From the IMG/VR virus record IMGVR_UViG_3300032326_001134, positions 1 to 64,000 of that record: a stretch of DNA of 64,000 nt, one strand, 5' to 3'. Positions 21,978 through 28,958 of this stretch are shown piece after piece; position 1 is the stretch's first letter, and each line of letters begins with the position of its first letter. The translations under genes and the position numbers were made by a program. Under the pieces are notes generated by a model that was not told the DNA's origin, did not search any database, and was given only the letters and a program-made list of their open reading frames with translations. This stretch comes from a virus.

Positions 21978-22382
21978 TTAAACTAGTATTTCTTCCATTG
22001 CATACTTATCACAGAACACTGACAGGTCCATAGTAAATATTGCATCGTTTTTCATACCGTTAATTTTATTATCTAGATTGTTTCTTTCATCTTCCTCGTG
22101 AAGAGAAAACGTTTGCTGCTTGAAATCAACAATTGCAATCTTGTGCTCATTGTCTAGAATCTGATTAACACTCAGGCCCCATCCAGTTTCCATATTCCAT
22201 TGGTCTCCGATTAATTGACTAATGACAATACGTGTTGCATATGACTCATCATTCCAACGAGGACGTGCTTTAATTACAGCATCCGCTAACTTACCAAGCA
22301 TATTATATCCAGCCCAGTGCCCGTATAGAACAATTGTTTCTCCGTTTGATTGGACGAATCCAAAGTTTGCTCTGTCTCCCAT
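21978..22382 (-). CDS. conserved actinophage-type protein (MGDRANFGFV)
   Basis: 134 residues. The start MGDRANFGFVQSNGETIVLYGHWAG and later WNDESYATRI are familiar from a conserved actinophage family of unknown function. AAAAGGCGG upstream; start overlaps the previous stop. Confidence 0.75.
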   Translation of the reverse strand: MGDRANFGFVQSNGETIVLYGHWAGYNMLGKLADAVIKARPRWNDESYATRIVISQLIGDQWNMETGWGLSVNQILDNEHKIAIVDFKQQTFSLHEEDERNNLDNKINGMKNDAIFTMDLSVFCDKYAMEEILV

Positions 22383-22576
22383 TATATTTCCGCCTTTTCT
22401 AGTTGAGGTGTTTCTTCCTTTTTATTTAATTCTATCATTTCAAATGAGACCTTGTCAAGGGCCTCTTTGTTTTTATTATAGTGGTGGTGACAAAAATAAA
22501 GCTCACCATCTACTAGTTTAATTAGATATAAAGCTTGAGCTGTGCCACATTGATCGCAGCCAGTCCAGGCGCTCAT
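22382..22576 (-). CDS. DUF7455-like small zinc protein
   Basis: 64 residues: CDQCGTAQALYLIKLVDGELYFCHHHYNK. The CxxC...A-x-A...GEL-x-FC-x-HH pattern resembles the actinobacterial DUF7455 zinc protein. Overlaps neighbours on both sides. Confidence 0.72.
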   Translation of the reverse strand: MSAWTGCDQCGTAQALYLIKLVDGELYFCHHHYNKNKEALDKVSFEMIELNKKEETPQLEKAEI

Positions 22577-22719
22577 ATCTTGTTTTCTTCAATCATATCA
22601 GACAGTCGATCTAGCAAGAAGGCATCAATATCTGCAATATCAATTTCCCTTAGCTTTTCAATGATTTCCTCACGAGCAAATTTATACCCGTCATCAAATC
22701 CATCTCTATAGTCTGACAT
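22573..22719 (-). CDS. small acidic helical protein
   Basis: 48 residues (MSDYRDGFDDGYKFAREEII...). ATGA overlap with the next gene. The GY-x-x-AR-x-x-I pattern suggests one amphipathic helix. Confidence 0.58.
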   Translation of the reverse strand: MSDYRDGFDDGYKFAREEIIEKLREIDIADIDAFLLDRLSDMIEENKI

Positions 22720-22727
22720 AGTTTCTC

Positions 22728-22931
22728 CTAATATCCCGTCGTCTCGTATTCGCTTACATATGATTCTTTTAAATTATACTTGTCACGTATACGGCTTACT
22801 TTCTCAATGCTACCAGTTCCAATGTTGAAAGTCAATGGTGACATTGCGGTTGGGTCTAGTCCTGTTATTTGTGCATCCCAATAGGCCCTCTCCATAGAGA
22901 GCCTATCAGGAGCGGTCAACTCAAAATACAT
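22728..22931 (-). CDS. hypothetical protein
   Basis: 67 residues (LTAPDRLSMERAYWDAQITG...). Starts inside the stop of the upstream gene (TAATG). Function unknown. Confidence 0.62.
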   Translation of the reverse strand: MYFELTAPDRLSMERAYWDAQITGLDPTAMSPLTFNIGTGSIEKVSRIRDKYNLKESYVSEYETTGY

Positions 22932-23566
22932 TAGTTAACATCCGCATCTTGGACATCGAATGACTCAATTATAACGTCTCCATTATATGAATCAATAGTT
23001 AGATTATCTTGTAAGAAATAGCGGGCATCAAAGTCTTCTACTTCTTCAAGTGGAATATCATAAGTTACTTCTACATTTACTGTAGCGGTAATTGTAACAG
23101 ATTGTTTTGCTTCGTGTCCTAGGATTTCGCATAAGTCGGCAAGAACCTCAGACTTATCATAGTTAGGGTTATACCATCCGTCGGCAGAAAGATTATCAAG
23201 AATCTGACTAATCTGTCCATTACTGATTGATAGTTGGTCTTGCAGGCGTCGGTATGAATCAAGATGAATCTCTAATTCATTTACCTTAAGTGTTGGGTAA
23301 GTTACCTCACCGTTATTAATTGACTTATATGTTACCAATGTGTTGGCATCATATGAGTATGGAACTGTATTTGTTTCCATTTTTTCCCTTTCGTTTGTAG
23401 GTTGTATTGTAGCATCTTCCACTGACACACAGGTAGTATCACTACCGCAAGCGCATATGATTACTGTCACATCGTTAAATGTATATCCTGCTTGCAATGT
23501 ATATTCAATTAAAGCATCACATTCGCTATTGCATACAAATGAGTACTTGGTCCATTTCGTTGTCAT
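22931..23566 (-). CDS. zinc-ribbon plus unknown domain, with internal promoter and start
   Basis: 211 residues. Residues 1-50 are a zinc ribbon (CNSEC..CACG..C). Residues 63-211 (from METNTVPY) are a separate acidic domain with beta-rich VTITATVNVEVTYDIP. A TGTCAG-N10-TACAAT promoter, ACGAAAGGG leader and the Met63 ATG (23380) lie in the linker, so a 149-residue product is likely made too. It looks like two adjacent genes whose intervening stop is absent. Confidence 0.72.
   Translation of the reverse strand: MTTKWTKYSFVCNSECDALIEYTLQAGYTFNDVTVIICACGSDTTCVSVEDATIQPTNEREKMETNTVPYSYDANTLVTYKSINNGEVTYPTLKVNELEIHLDSYRRLQDQLSISNGQISQILDNLSADGWYNPNYDKSEVLADLCEILGHEAKQSVTITATVNVEVTYDIPLEEVEDFDARYFLQDNLTIDSYNGDVIIESFDVQDADVN
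23406..23427 (-). promoter_or_regulatory. internal TGTCAG-N10-TACAAT promoter
   Basis: Lies within coding sequence, 26 nt before the in-frame ATG at 23380, with CAAACGAAAGGG between. Confidence 0.62.
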
Positions 23567-23573
23567 GCCGAGA

Positions 23574-23595
23574 ATTGTACACTACCCCACTGACA
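23574..23595 (-). promoter_or_regulatory. TGTCAG-N10-TACAAT promoter
   Basis: Upstream of the zinc-ribbon start, with TACAAT eight bases before the ATG, so the leader is almost absent here. Confidence 0.6.
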
Positions 23596-23622
23596 TTTAC
23601 AAGGATTCCAGGGATTTTTTTA

Positions 23623-23638
23623 TGTGATGCGTAACACA
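23623..23638. promoter_or_regulatory. CRP/GlxR-like palindrome
   Basis: TGTGATGCGTAACACA, next to GATTCCAGGGATTTTTTT and followed by TTTAGCTTTGGGGGC. About 30 bp upstream of the promoter at 23574. Confidence 0.5.
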
Positions 23639-23670
23639 AAAAATTGGCCTTTAGCTTTGGGGGCATTTTG

Positions 23671-23744
23671 CGATCTGTATGGGACTTGAACCCACGACCT
23701 CTACCGTGACAGGGTAGCGCTCTAACCAACTGAGCTAACAGACC
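23671..23744 (-). tRNA. tRNA-Asp (GUC)
   Basis: Acceptor GGTCTGT pairs with ACAGATC, D-arm GCTC/GAGC, anticodon stem CTACC/GGTAG around loop CTGTCAC (anticodon GTC), T-arm GTGGG/CCCAT-type with TTCAAGT. No CCA is encoded. It sits between two leftward genes. Confidence 0.93.
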
Positions 23745-23786
23745 AAATGGTGAGCAGTTTTAAATCTTGCTCAGGATTTTATTTTT

Positions 23787-24791
23787 TTAGAAAGTTGCAA
23801 CCATTCGATACAACTTATTTTTTTCTGCGGTTAAGATTGGGTCAAACCCAGATGCACCAGCCATTAGCGACTCGCCATTACCACGACCAGAACGATAATA
23901 ATCAAGGCGCTCAGTTAGTGCATTGAACGCACCCCATTTAGTTCCCTTGATTGTGGCGTTAGTTGGTGAGTTATGATAAAGGTCATCAATTAGAACAACT
24001 TTATTTTCCCACTTTTTCAAAGCGCCTTTAACGTCTGCTTCAGGCTTTGGGTAGATTGTTTTAATTAACTTAGAGAATTCAGCATCGGTAATTGCTTGAG
24101 AGTAAAGCGCTTTTGCTTGAACTTCGAATTCATCAAAGTATCCAAGCGCAAGACCAAGAGTCTCACGTGCAACTTGAATGCGACCTTCAACAGATTGCGT
24201 GTGGCGAATCTTGAAAGATTGCTTAGCATTCTTCATTGCAAGGTTTAGCGTGTTTTGGCATACAACACGAACAGGAGTAACCGCTGCTTGAACGGCAACA
24301 GAACCATCGTGTGATGTCCATACAATTAGATATAACTTTGTTTCGTCATTGGCGCCTTGTGGGTCAAGAACCATTGTGCGAGGAATATCTACAGTTCCGA
24401 ATACAACTTTGCCCTTTTTAAGAGAACCAGCAGATTCCCAACGGCAGTCAGCATTGGCATCGTGAATTGCATCGGCGAACTGAAATAGTTCTTCATTCTG
24501 AACAGGCTTGTAACGCTTTCCAACAGTAGCAAGAACATCAGTTCCGCCATTGAATGGGTTATCACGCAATACAAGATGAGCATCTGAAACATCATTCCAA
24601 GATTCTGAAATGTGGTCAGTTAGTGGAGATAAACGAACATTCCAATTTGCTAACTTTGCTTCTTCAAGCATTGTTGCGGTTGTAACTTCTTCATCTTGTG
24701 AGAAGATGCGATTTGCTAGATTGTGCCAAGCAGGTGCACCACGTAGAGCGAAAGCAACTTCGCCATTTTCGACTTCGAGATTATGAGCCAT
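23787..24791 (-). CDS. DUF932 phage/plasmid-like protein
   Basis: 334 residues. WHNLANRIFSQDEEVTTATMLEEAKLANWNV near the start, VGKRYKPVQNEELFQFADAI, and VRVVCQNTLNLAM in the middle are diagnostic of the DUF932 (TIGR03299-type) family found in phages and plasmids. Biochemical role unknown. Largest gene of the leftward block; codon usage is smoother than its neighbours. Confidence 0.9.
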   Translation of the reverse strand: MAHNLEVENGEVAFALRGAPAWHNLANRIFSQDEEVTTATMLEEAKLANWNVRLSPLTDHISESWNDVSDAHLVLRDNPFNGGTDVLATVGKRYKPVQNEELFQFADAIHDANADCRWESAGSLKKGKVVFGTVDIPRTMVLDPQGANDETKLYLIVWTSHDGSVAVQAAVTPVRVVCQNTLNLAMKNAKQSFKIRHTQSVEGRIQVARETLGLALGYFDEFEVQAKALYSQAITDAEFSKLIKTIYPKPEADVKGALKKWENKVVLIDDLYHNSPTNATIKGTKWGAFNALTERLDYYRSGRGNGESLMAGASGFDPILTAEKNKLYRMVATF

Positions 24792-24820
24792 TTTTTACCT
24801 TTCGTTTGTTTGTTAGGTTT

Positions 24821-24842
24821 ATTATAACAGGGGGCACTGACA
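24821..24842 (-). promoter_or_regulatory. TGTCAG-N10-TATAAT promoter
   Basis: TGTCAG, TGCCCCCTGT, TATAAT, then CAAACGAAAGG before the DUF932 start. A TAGACA 17 bp upstream of TATAAT could add a -35. Confidence 0.7.
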
Positions 24843-24880
24843 TTGTCTAGATTAGTTAGTCATTTGTCCGAATTGATCCG

Positions 24881-24896
24881 TGTGAGTAATATCACA
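24881..24896. promoter_or_regulatory. CRP/GlxR-like palindrome, perfect arms
   Basis: TGTGAGTAATATCACA has perfect TGTGA/TCACA arms with a 6-bp centre, the consensus arm pair of CRP and GlxR. AATTTCAGGGG follows, then CCCCCACAGGTTTGGGCG. Confidence 0.6.
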
Positions 24897-25003
24897 AATT
24901 TCAGGGGCTTTTTTTAGCTTGACATAAACGCAAAAATGCCCCCACAGGTTTGGGCGCAGGGAAGATGAGGCGGGATTGAAAGCATAAGATCCCGCCCCAA
25001 GAT

Positions 25004-25216
25004 TTAGATTGCTTTATGAATCTCTTCTGGAAAGAATGCTGCGAATACTTTTTTGTTATCTTGCGTATCAAAAACATATGCTTTGATGTTGCCTTGAAAT
25101 TTATTTAAATTAGTTTTAACTAACTTAGTTAATGATTCACGGTTGTAACTGTTTGCAGAATAAATTGTTAAATCGTGAGCTTTGTTAGCATCATAGATTT
25201 CTACACGATACCGCAT
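25004..25216 (-). CDS. hypothetical protein
   Basis: 70 residues (VEIYDANKAHDLTIYSANSYNRES...). Mixed alpha/beta look, no family. Leader has AAAGGAAC and a TATACT -10. Confidence 0.68.
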   Translation of the reverse strand: MRYRVEIYDANKAHDLTIYSANSYNRESLTKLVKTNLNKFQGNIKAYVFDTQDNKKVFAAFFPEEIHKAI

Positions 25217-25254
25217 TGTGTTCCTTTGTTAGTAGGGATACGAAGTATAACATA

Positions 25255-25279
25255 GGGGGCTAGAGTTTGTCTAGCCCCC
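25255..25279 (-). terminator. perfect 10-bp hairpin
   Basis: GGGGGCTAGA, GTTTG, TCTAGCCCCC directly after the stop of the gene at 25289. No T-run; it also occupies the promoter area of the next gene. Confidence 0.65.
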
Positions 25280-25288
25280 ATCTGCTAT

Positions 25289-25705
25289 TTAGAGATACTT
25301 AGCAATTTGCTTCATTGTAGAAGCATTTACTGTTTCCTCATCTGTCATTTTTAAGATGGTGAGAGCATTTGTGATGTCCTCTTTCATCTCTTTGTATGTG
25401 TGAGTGTGAATTACCTCAAAGTCCTTTTCAGGTTCAGCAGGGAAATCTCCCTCGCTTACTGTAAGGTCAAAATCAACATTGAGAGTTTTGTTCCAAGAGC
25501 GATAGTTTGTGCGAAGGTTCTCAGCCTTTGAGAACTTAGTCATAGCCCACTTGCCGATTTCCTTACGCCAAGCCTCTTGTGCCTTTTGGAACTTTGCTTC
25601 GTTAGCACCTTGTGTTGCGTAGTTCTTTTCCAGTTCAGCAAGACGATTTTCTAGTGCCTTGATTACTTTGGTTGTTGCTACCTTTACTGTGATTTGTCTG
25701 GACAT
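25289..25705 (-). CDS. hypothetical protein
   Basis: 138 residues, helical N-terminal half (IKALENRLAELEKNYATQG...), then WNKTLNVDFDLTVSEGDFP. Ser/Lys balanced, no family recognised. Confidence 0.75.
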   Translation of the reverse strand: MSRQITVKVATTKVIKALENRLAELEKNYATQGANEAKFQKAQEAWRKEIGKWAMTKFSKAENLRTNYRSWNKTLNVDFDLTVSEGDFPAEPEKDFEVIHTHTYKEMKEDITNALTILKMTDEETVNASTMKQIAKYL

Positions 25706-25734
25706 TGTTTCCCTTTCGTTAGGTTGTTGGTTGT

Positions 25735-25766
25735 AGTATAGCAGGGGGGTCTGACAACCCCCCTGC
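25735..25766 (-). promoter_or_regulatory. promoter whose TGTCAG box is the loop of a hairpin
   Basis: TATACT at 25735-25740 and TGTCAG at 25751-25756 (10-bp spacer). The box forms the loop of a perfect 10-bp stem GCAGGGGGGT/ACCCCCCTGC that also ends the upstream gene. Terminator and promoter are thus superimposed. Confidence 0.65.
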
Positions 25767-25777
25767 CCTGTGCTTAT

Positions 25778-25921
25778 TTAGTTAGCAGGTGCTGAAGTCC
25801 AACGCTCTGTGCCATTTACATCTAGCAAGATACGATTTACTCCGCTTGGGTGGTTATCAACCGCCTTGATAACTCCTGTGATACCGCTTGTTGTTGTTGT
25901 GTATGTCTGTCCGATTTCCAT
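25778..25921 (-). CDS. small beta-rich protein
   Basis: 47 residues from MEIGQTYTTTTSG with CGAAGGAG upstream. IG-x-TY...AVDNHPSG-x-x-R-x-L-x-VNGT-x-R parallels the gene at 27481, a paralogue. The longer upstream reading frame runs through the promoter leader and is unlikely. Confidence 0.62.
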   Translation of the reverse strand: MEIGQTYTTTTSGITGVIKAVDNHPSGVNRILLDVNGTERWTSAPAN

Positions 25922-25948
25922 TTGTTTCTCCTTCGTTGTTAGGTTGTA

Positions 25949-25970
25949 ATTATAGCGTAGCCCACCGACA
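25949..25970 (-). promoter_or_regulatory. TGTCGG-N10-TATAAT promoter
   Basis: TGTCGG, 10 bp, TATAAT, leader AACGAAGGAG, for the gene at 25778. Confidence 0.65.
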
Positions 25971-26005
25971 TTTCCCCTCATTTCTGAGGGGAGTGTCGTG
26001 TGAGG

Positions 26006-26272
26006 TTAGTCACACTCAGGTAGCCACGCTTCCAAGTGGTGTTGTTCAATAATGGCAGATGCGGGTGCGAATTTATCTCCACGATAATACACGCCTTCAG
26101 GCATTTCGATCAACTTGTTATAGTCCTCGTCATAGTAGGCGTCAATTGCTTCGATGCAAGGTTCTACCATAGATAGTGGAACGGGCGGGTAATGATTACC
26201 CTGTAAGTGATAACCTATTGCTACTTCTAAATCTAATTCATTAGCAAGGTCAAGCGCAGTATTGTATCCCAT
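26006..26272 (-). CDS. hypothetical protein
   Basis: 88 residues. MGYNTALDLANELDLEVAIG then AIDAYYDEDYNKLIEMPEGV; acidic, His-rich end (IIEQHHLEAWLPECD). No family recognised. Confidence 0.7.
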   Translation of the reverse strand: MGYNTALDLANELDLEVAIGYHLQGNHYPPVPLSMVEPCIEAIDAYYDEDYNKLIEMPEGVYYRGDKFAPASAIIEQHHLEAWLPECD

Positions 26273-26274
26273 TA

Positions 26275-26499
26275 TTAGTTACCTTCCTTAATTGTTATTT
26301 CTGCCCAAGTGTTATTTTCATTTGCTACTTTAAGAGTATTAGATTCATTAAGAGCGGCAAGTGTTGCACCCTTGCACATTTCTTGAATTGATTTTTCATC
26401 AAGTGCAATTAAGCGTGGCAATAAGTTTGCAGGTATTTTATCCAAGTCAATAAGAGCCTCGAATACTACTGTGTGTGGAACTTTCATTATGTTTGACAT
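26275..26499 (-). CDS. hypothetical protein
   Basis: 74 residues (VVFEALIDLDKIPANLLPRLIALDEKS). Two bases upstream of the next start; GAAAGGTAACAA leader. Confidence 0.68.
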   Translation of the reverse strand: MSNIMKVPHTVVFEALIDLDKIPANLLPRLIALDEKSIQEMCKGATLAALNESNTLKVANENNTWAEITIKEGN

Positions 26500-26528
26500 T
26501 TGTTACCTTTCGTTGTTTGGATAAGAGT

Positions 26529-26550
26529 ATTATAGCGGATAGGTCTGACA
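26529..26550 (-). promoter_or_regulatory. TGTCAG-N10-TATAAT promoter
   Basis: TGTCAG, 10 bp, TATAAT, then AACGAAAGG, for the gene at 26275. Confidence 0.68.
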
Positions 26551-26587
26551 TTAACTAATCTATCATCGGCGTGTCTAAAAATTCCAG

Positions 26588-26603
26588 GGTGATTAATATC
26601 ACA
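26588..26603. promoter_or_regulatory. CRP/GlxR-like palindrome
   Basis: GGTGATTAATATCACA, adjacent to AATTCCAGGG and followed by CCGCAGCTATTGTGGGCG, the same three-part module as near 24.9 and 27.85 kb. Confidence 0.5.
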
Positions 26604-26656
26604 CTCTTAACGACACGCCCGACCCCGCAGCTATTGTGGGCGCAATTGTCGACAAA

Positions 26657-26788
26657 TTAGTTTTCTAATTTATTTTTATGTTTGATCTTGCGTGTGTATT
26701 TTTTTTTATTGCGAACAGGTTGCGCCGCATTACTGCGACGCAATTCCTGAATGCGTTTTACTTTACTTTGAAGAGAAGTTAGGAACAC
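26657..26788 (-). CDS. small, strongly basic protein
   Basis: 43 residues from a GTG inside the end of the upstream gene: KRIQELRRSNAAQPVRNKKK... . Charge suggests nucleic-acid binding. The start codon is not certain. Confidence 0.48.
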   Translation of the reverse strand: MFLTSLQSKVKRIQELRRSNAAQPVRNKKKYTRKIKHKNKLEN

Positions 26789-26954
26789 GATACCCACTCG
26801 CTTCGTGAAATTTAGTTACATCAAATCTTTCATTATCTTTTGCAAACATTTCTGAAAAGTCTGCAACAGTTTTAGAAAAAACAGCGGGGTGAACTTTGTT
26901 GCTAAGATAATTTAAAATCTCAGCGGTTGCAATGTAATCTTTTCGTGTCATCAT
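26763..26954 (-). CDS. hypothetical protein
   Basis: 63 residues (DYIATAEILNYLSNKVHP...FSKTVADFSEMFAKDNERFD). Resembles small actinophage proteins that end with NFxxxKF-type segments; function unknown. GAAAGGTAACAC leader. Confidence 0.68.
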   Translation of the reverse strand: MMTRKDYIATAEILNYLSNKVHPAVFSKTVADFSEMFAKDNERFDVTKFHEASGYRVPNFSSK

Positions 26955-27151
26955 TTTTGTGTTACCTTTCCATTTCGGTAGAAGTTCTTAGTATGCATTT
27001 TACCAGAGGGCTCTGACAAATTATAGGTTGCGTATTCTTTAGCATCGCCAAAGTCTGAGCATTTATCAAATTCGTGGACGGCAGAAAGAGCATCTGAGAA
27101 ATCCCAAGAGGCAACTCTCTCCCCGTCATAGGCAATAGTTAATTTATACAT
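26951..27151 (-). CDS. hypothetical protein
   Basis: 66 residues from MYKLTIAYDGERV. ATGs further upstream lie inside the preceding zinc gene and are not needed. Overlaps both neighbours. Confidence 0.65.
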   Translation of the reverse strand: MYKLTIAYDGERVASWDFSDALSAVHEFDKCSDFGDAKEYATYNLSEPSGKMHTKNFYRNGKVTQK

Positions 27152-27282
27152 TAGATACCCCAAATTTCTAGAGCGCAATCGCAACTCTCTACATCGTAAT
27201 TATTTTCATCGCCAAAGAAAATAAATCCTGCGCCACCGCATTCATCGCAAGCAACTCCGATTACTTCTATTAGATTTCCCAT
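27151..27282 (-). CDS. tiny zinc protein (CxECGGxG)
   Basis: 43 residues: VACDECGGAGFIFFGD and a later CDC. The CDECGGAG knuckle is DnaJ-zinc-finger-like. Starts after GAAAGGAAAAC. Confidence 0.62.
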   Translation of the reverse strand: MGNLIEVIGVACDECGGAGFIFFGDENNYDVESCDCALEIWGI

Positions 27283-27314
27283 TTATAGTTTTCCTTTCGT
27301 AGTTTGTTAATGTA

Positions 27315-27336
27315 ATTATAGCCTAAGCCACCGACA
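27315..27336 (-). promoter_or_regulatory. TGTCGG-N10-TATAAT promoter
   Basis: TGTCGG, 10 bp, TATAAT, then CTACGAAAGG, for the zinc gene. Confidence 0.66.
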
Positions 27337-27355
27337 ATTTCGGGAAAGACACGCC

Positions 27356-27478
27356 CTAGAGCGCACCTTCCTGAAATAATCCGATTTCTAAATCTAGCAT
27401 TTCTGCGGGTGTTGCTTCGGATAAATCTACCCAGCCAGCACCCTGTTCATCTATTCTAAAAATTTCAATGTATCCCAT
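27356..27478 (-). CDS. small acidic protein
   Basis: 40 residues (MGYIEIFRIDEQGAGWVDLS...). Follows the gene at 27481 by 2 nt. Function unknown. Confidence 0.55.
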   Translation of the reverse strand: MGYIEIFRIDEQGAGWVDLSEATPAEMLDLEIGLFQEGAL

Positions 27479-27480
27479 TA

Positions 27481-27681
27481 TTATTCACCAACCTTCACCG
27501 CTATTGTGCGGAATTTATTTCGGAAAGTTCCAGCGTTAATTTCTACTAAATACGCTTCGGTATTATCGCCATACCAAATTCCTTTAGGGTGTTTTTCTGC
27601 TGAGATAATTTCTCCACGCAGAGTTTTTGAGTTGTAAGTCTTGCCAATTAGCAAGTTTTCTATTGTGTATAAGTTAGCCAT
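27481..27681 (-). CDS. small beta-rich protein
   Basis: 66 residues from MANLYTIENLLIGKTY. Paralogue of the gene at 25778 (IG-x-TY...HP-x-G...VN-x-GT-x-R). Confidence 0.65.
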   Translation of the reverse strand: MANLYTIENLLIGKTYNSKTLRGEIISAEKHPKGIWYGDNTEAYLVEINAGTFRNKFRTIAVKVGE

Positions 27682-27710
27682 TGTTAGCCACTTCCTTTCG
27701 TTATACCGCA

Positions 27711-27732
27711 ATTATAGCCTAGGGGTCTGACA
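27711..27732 (-). promoter_or_regulatory. TGTCAG-N10-TATAAT promoter
   Basis: TGTCAG, 10 bp, TATAAT, then AACGAAAGGAAG, for the gene at 27481. Confidence 0.68.
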
Positions 27733-27781
27733 TTTTTCTACTTACTAGCCAGTAATTCCAAATAATGAGACGCTCAAGCCG

Positions 27782-27797
27782 TGTGTTTTACATCACA
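27782..27797. promoter_or_regulatory. CRP/GlxR-like palindrome
   Basis: TGTGTTTTACATCACA; one of two sites in the same intergenic space. Confidence 0.48.
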
Positions 27798-27857
27798 TCA
27801 AAATGTCCATTTTGTCTGTCAAATCGACACGCCGTAAATTCCAGGGGTTTTTTAAAA

Positions 27858-27873
27858 TGTGTCTTAAATCACA
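27858..27873. promoter_or_regulatory. CRP/GlxR-like palindrome with hairpin
   Basis: TGTGTCTTAAATCACA, preceded by AATTCCAGGGG and followed at once by GCCCCCACAGCTTTTGTGGGCGC, a strong hairpin that probably ends the gene at 27930. Confidence 0.52.
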
Positions 27874-27929
27874 TTTTGCCCCCACAGCTTTTGTGGGCGC
27901 TTCCGCCTTTTGTCAAGGCGACACGCCGT

Positions 27930-28127
27930 CTAGTCTATGTGACCTTCCTCACGCATGTAGTCCTCATGCTCTACTAGACCTATAGCAAAGGCGATAGGGT
28001 CGCAACACTCTAAGATCTCGCTGGCGGTGAAGGTGGATGTCCCTATCTTGTAGGTAGGATATACCTCATCTAGTAATTGACAAAAGCTTTCTTTTATTTC
28101 TAAATCTTTTTCTAATTGTGATTTCAT
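27930..28127 (-). CDS. hypothetical acidic protein
   Basis: 65 residues (FCQLLDEVYPTYKIGTSTFTASEILECCDPIAF...). Helical; function unknown. Overlaps the upstream stop. Confidence 0.68.
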   Translation of the reverse strand: MKSQLEKDLEIKESFCQLLDEVYPTYKIGTSTFTASEILECCDPIAFAIGLVEHEDYMREEGHID

Positions 28128-28231
28128 TAGTTTAACCCGTTTTCTCTTAGGTCTTTTATTACTAGGCGAAGCATTAGCAGGGCGGGGATACCGATACCTA
28201 GTTGCACTAGTGTAGTTAGTAGTCTATTCAT
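28127..28231 (-). CDS. tiny membrane protein
   Basis: 34 residues with one hydrophobic helix (LVQLGIGIPALLMLRLVI) and a charged tail. Confidence 0.55.
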   Translation of the reverse strand: MNRLLTTLVQLGIGIPALLMLRLVIKDLRENGLN

Positions 28232-28420
28232 TTATTTATCTCCAAACATATTAAAGACCTCGTCTAGTTGTTCATCTGTTAAGTGGTCAATCTCAATAGC
28301 CTTAGTAAATCCAAAAACATCTTCTTCTTCGGACATTAGTTTTTCATACATTTCTTCTTCTGCTAGGTGTGCGTATTGGTCTTGCACATCTGCTTGAATA
28401 GTATCCCATTTAGTCATCAT
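28232..28420 (-). CDS. small acidic protein
   Basis: 62 residues, Glu/Asp-rich helices (LAEEEMYEKLMSEEEDVFGF). No family. Overlaps the upstream stop by one base. Confidence 0.65.
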   Translation of the reverse strand: MMTKWDTIQADVQDQYAHLAEEEMYEKLMSEEEDVFGFTKAIEIDHLTDEQLDEVFNMFGDK

Positions 28421-28593
28421 TAGTTATTATCCCCTGTCTTGATAGTCATTACATTAGCAGAAAACTTTACTTTCTTCGCTAGGTCGCTAGCATTAAGAGA
28501 GTCGATTAGGTGGTCAATAGCCTTCATCTCGTGGGCTACATTGTCGATACTTAGTAGGCGAGAGCCTTGCCATATTGAGTAAGTGATAGTCAT
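28420..28593 (-). CDS. small hypothetical protein
   Basis: 57 residues (MTITYSIWQGSRLLSIDNVA...). Leader has ACGAAAGAAGAACAG. Function unknown. Confidence 0.58.
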   Translation of the reverse strand: MTITYSIWQGSRLLSIDNVAHEMKAIDHLIDSLNASDLAKKVKFSANVMTIKTGDNN

Positions 28594-28628
28594 TATCTGT
28601 TCTTCTTTCGTTAGTAGTTATAGTAGGA

Positions 28629-28650
28629 ATTGTAGCGCATAGCGCCGACA
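28629..28650 (-). promoter_or_regulatory. TGTCGG-N10-TACAAT promoter
   Basis: TGTCGG, 10 bp, TACAAT, for the gene at 28420. Confidence 0.62.
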
Positions 28651-28678
28651 TTGTATAGCGACACGCCCTAGGGCTAAG

Positions 28679-28694
28679 TGTTATCTGTATCACA
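28679..28694. promoter_or_regulatory. imperfect CRP/GlxR-like palindrome
   Basis: TGTTATCTGTATCACA with one arm mismatch, abutting the stop codon of the gene at 28695. Confidence 0.38.
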
Positions 28695-28850
28695 TTAGAT
28701 ACAGTTAATACACTCGCAACCCTTAGAGGATAGGAGGACACGCAATAGAGCCTTGCGTGTATAGGTATCTAAACCATACGAGGACTTTACACCACCATTG
28801 TGGAAGTCGTGCACGATAGTGCTGTATAGTGTTTCATTTAGTGTAGTCAT
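28695..28850 (-). CDS. small hypothetical protein, CxCxxC end
   Basis: 51 residues (MTTLNETLYSTIVHDFHNGG...). Ends KGCECINCI, possibly metal-binding. AAAGGTGG upstream. Confidence 0.58.
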   Translation of the reverse strand: MTTLNETLYSTIVHDFHNGGVKSSYGLDTYTRKALLRVLLSSKGCECINCI

Positions 28851-28892
28851 TGTAGACCACCTTTCTTAGTAAGACTTTCTTACTTTCTTTAT

Positions 28893-28921
28893 ACTATAAG
28901 CCTAGCAGGGGGGACTGACAA
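28893..28921 (-). promoter_or_regulatory. promoter with TTGTCA -35
   Basis: Minus strand TTGTCA, 17-bp spacer, TATAGT. It uses the same TGTCAG box but at normal -35 distance. First promoter of the leftward block. Confidence 0.55.
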
Positions 28922-28958
28922 AAAGGGGGGTTACTGGCGAGTATTCTAAAAGTATTTT

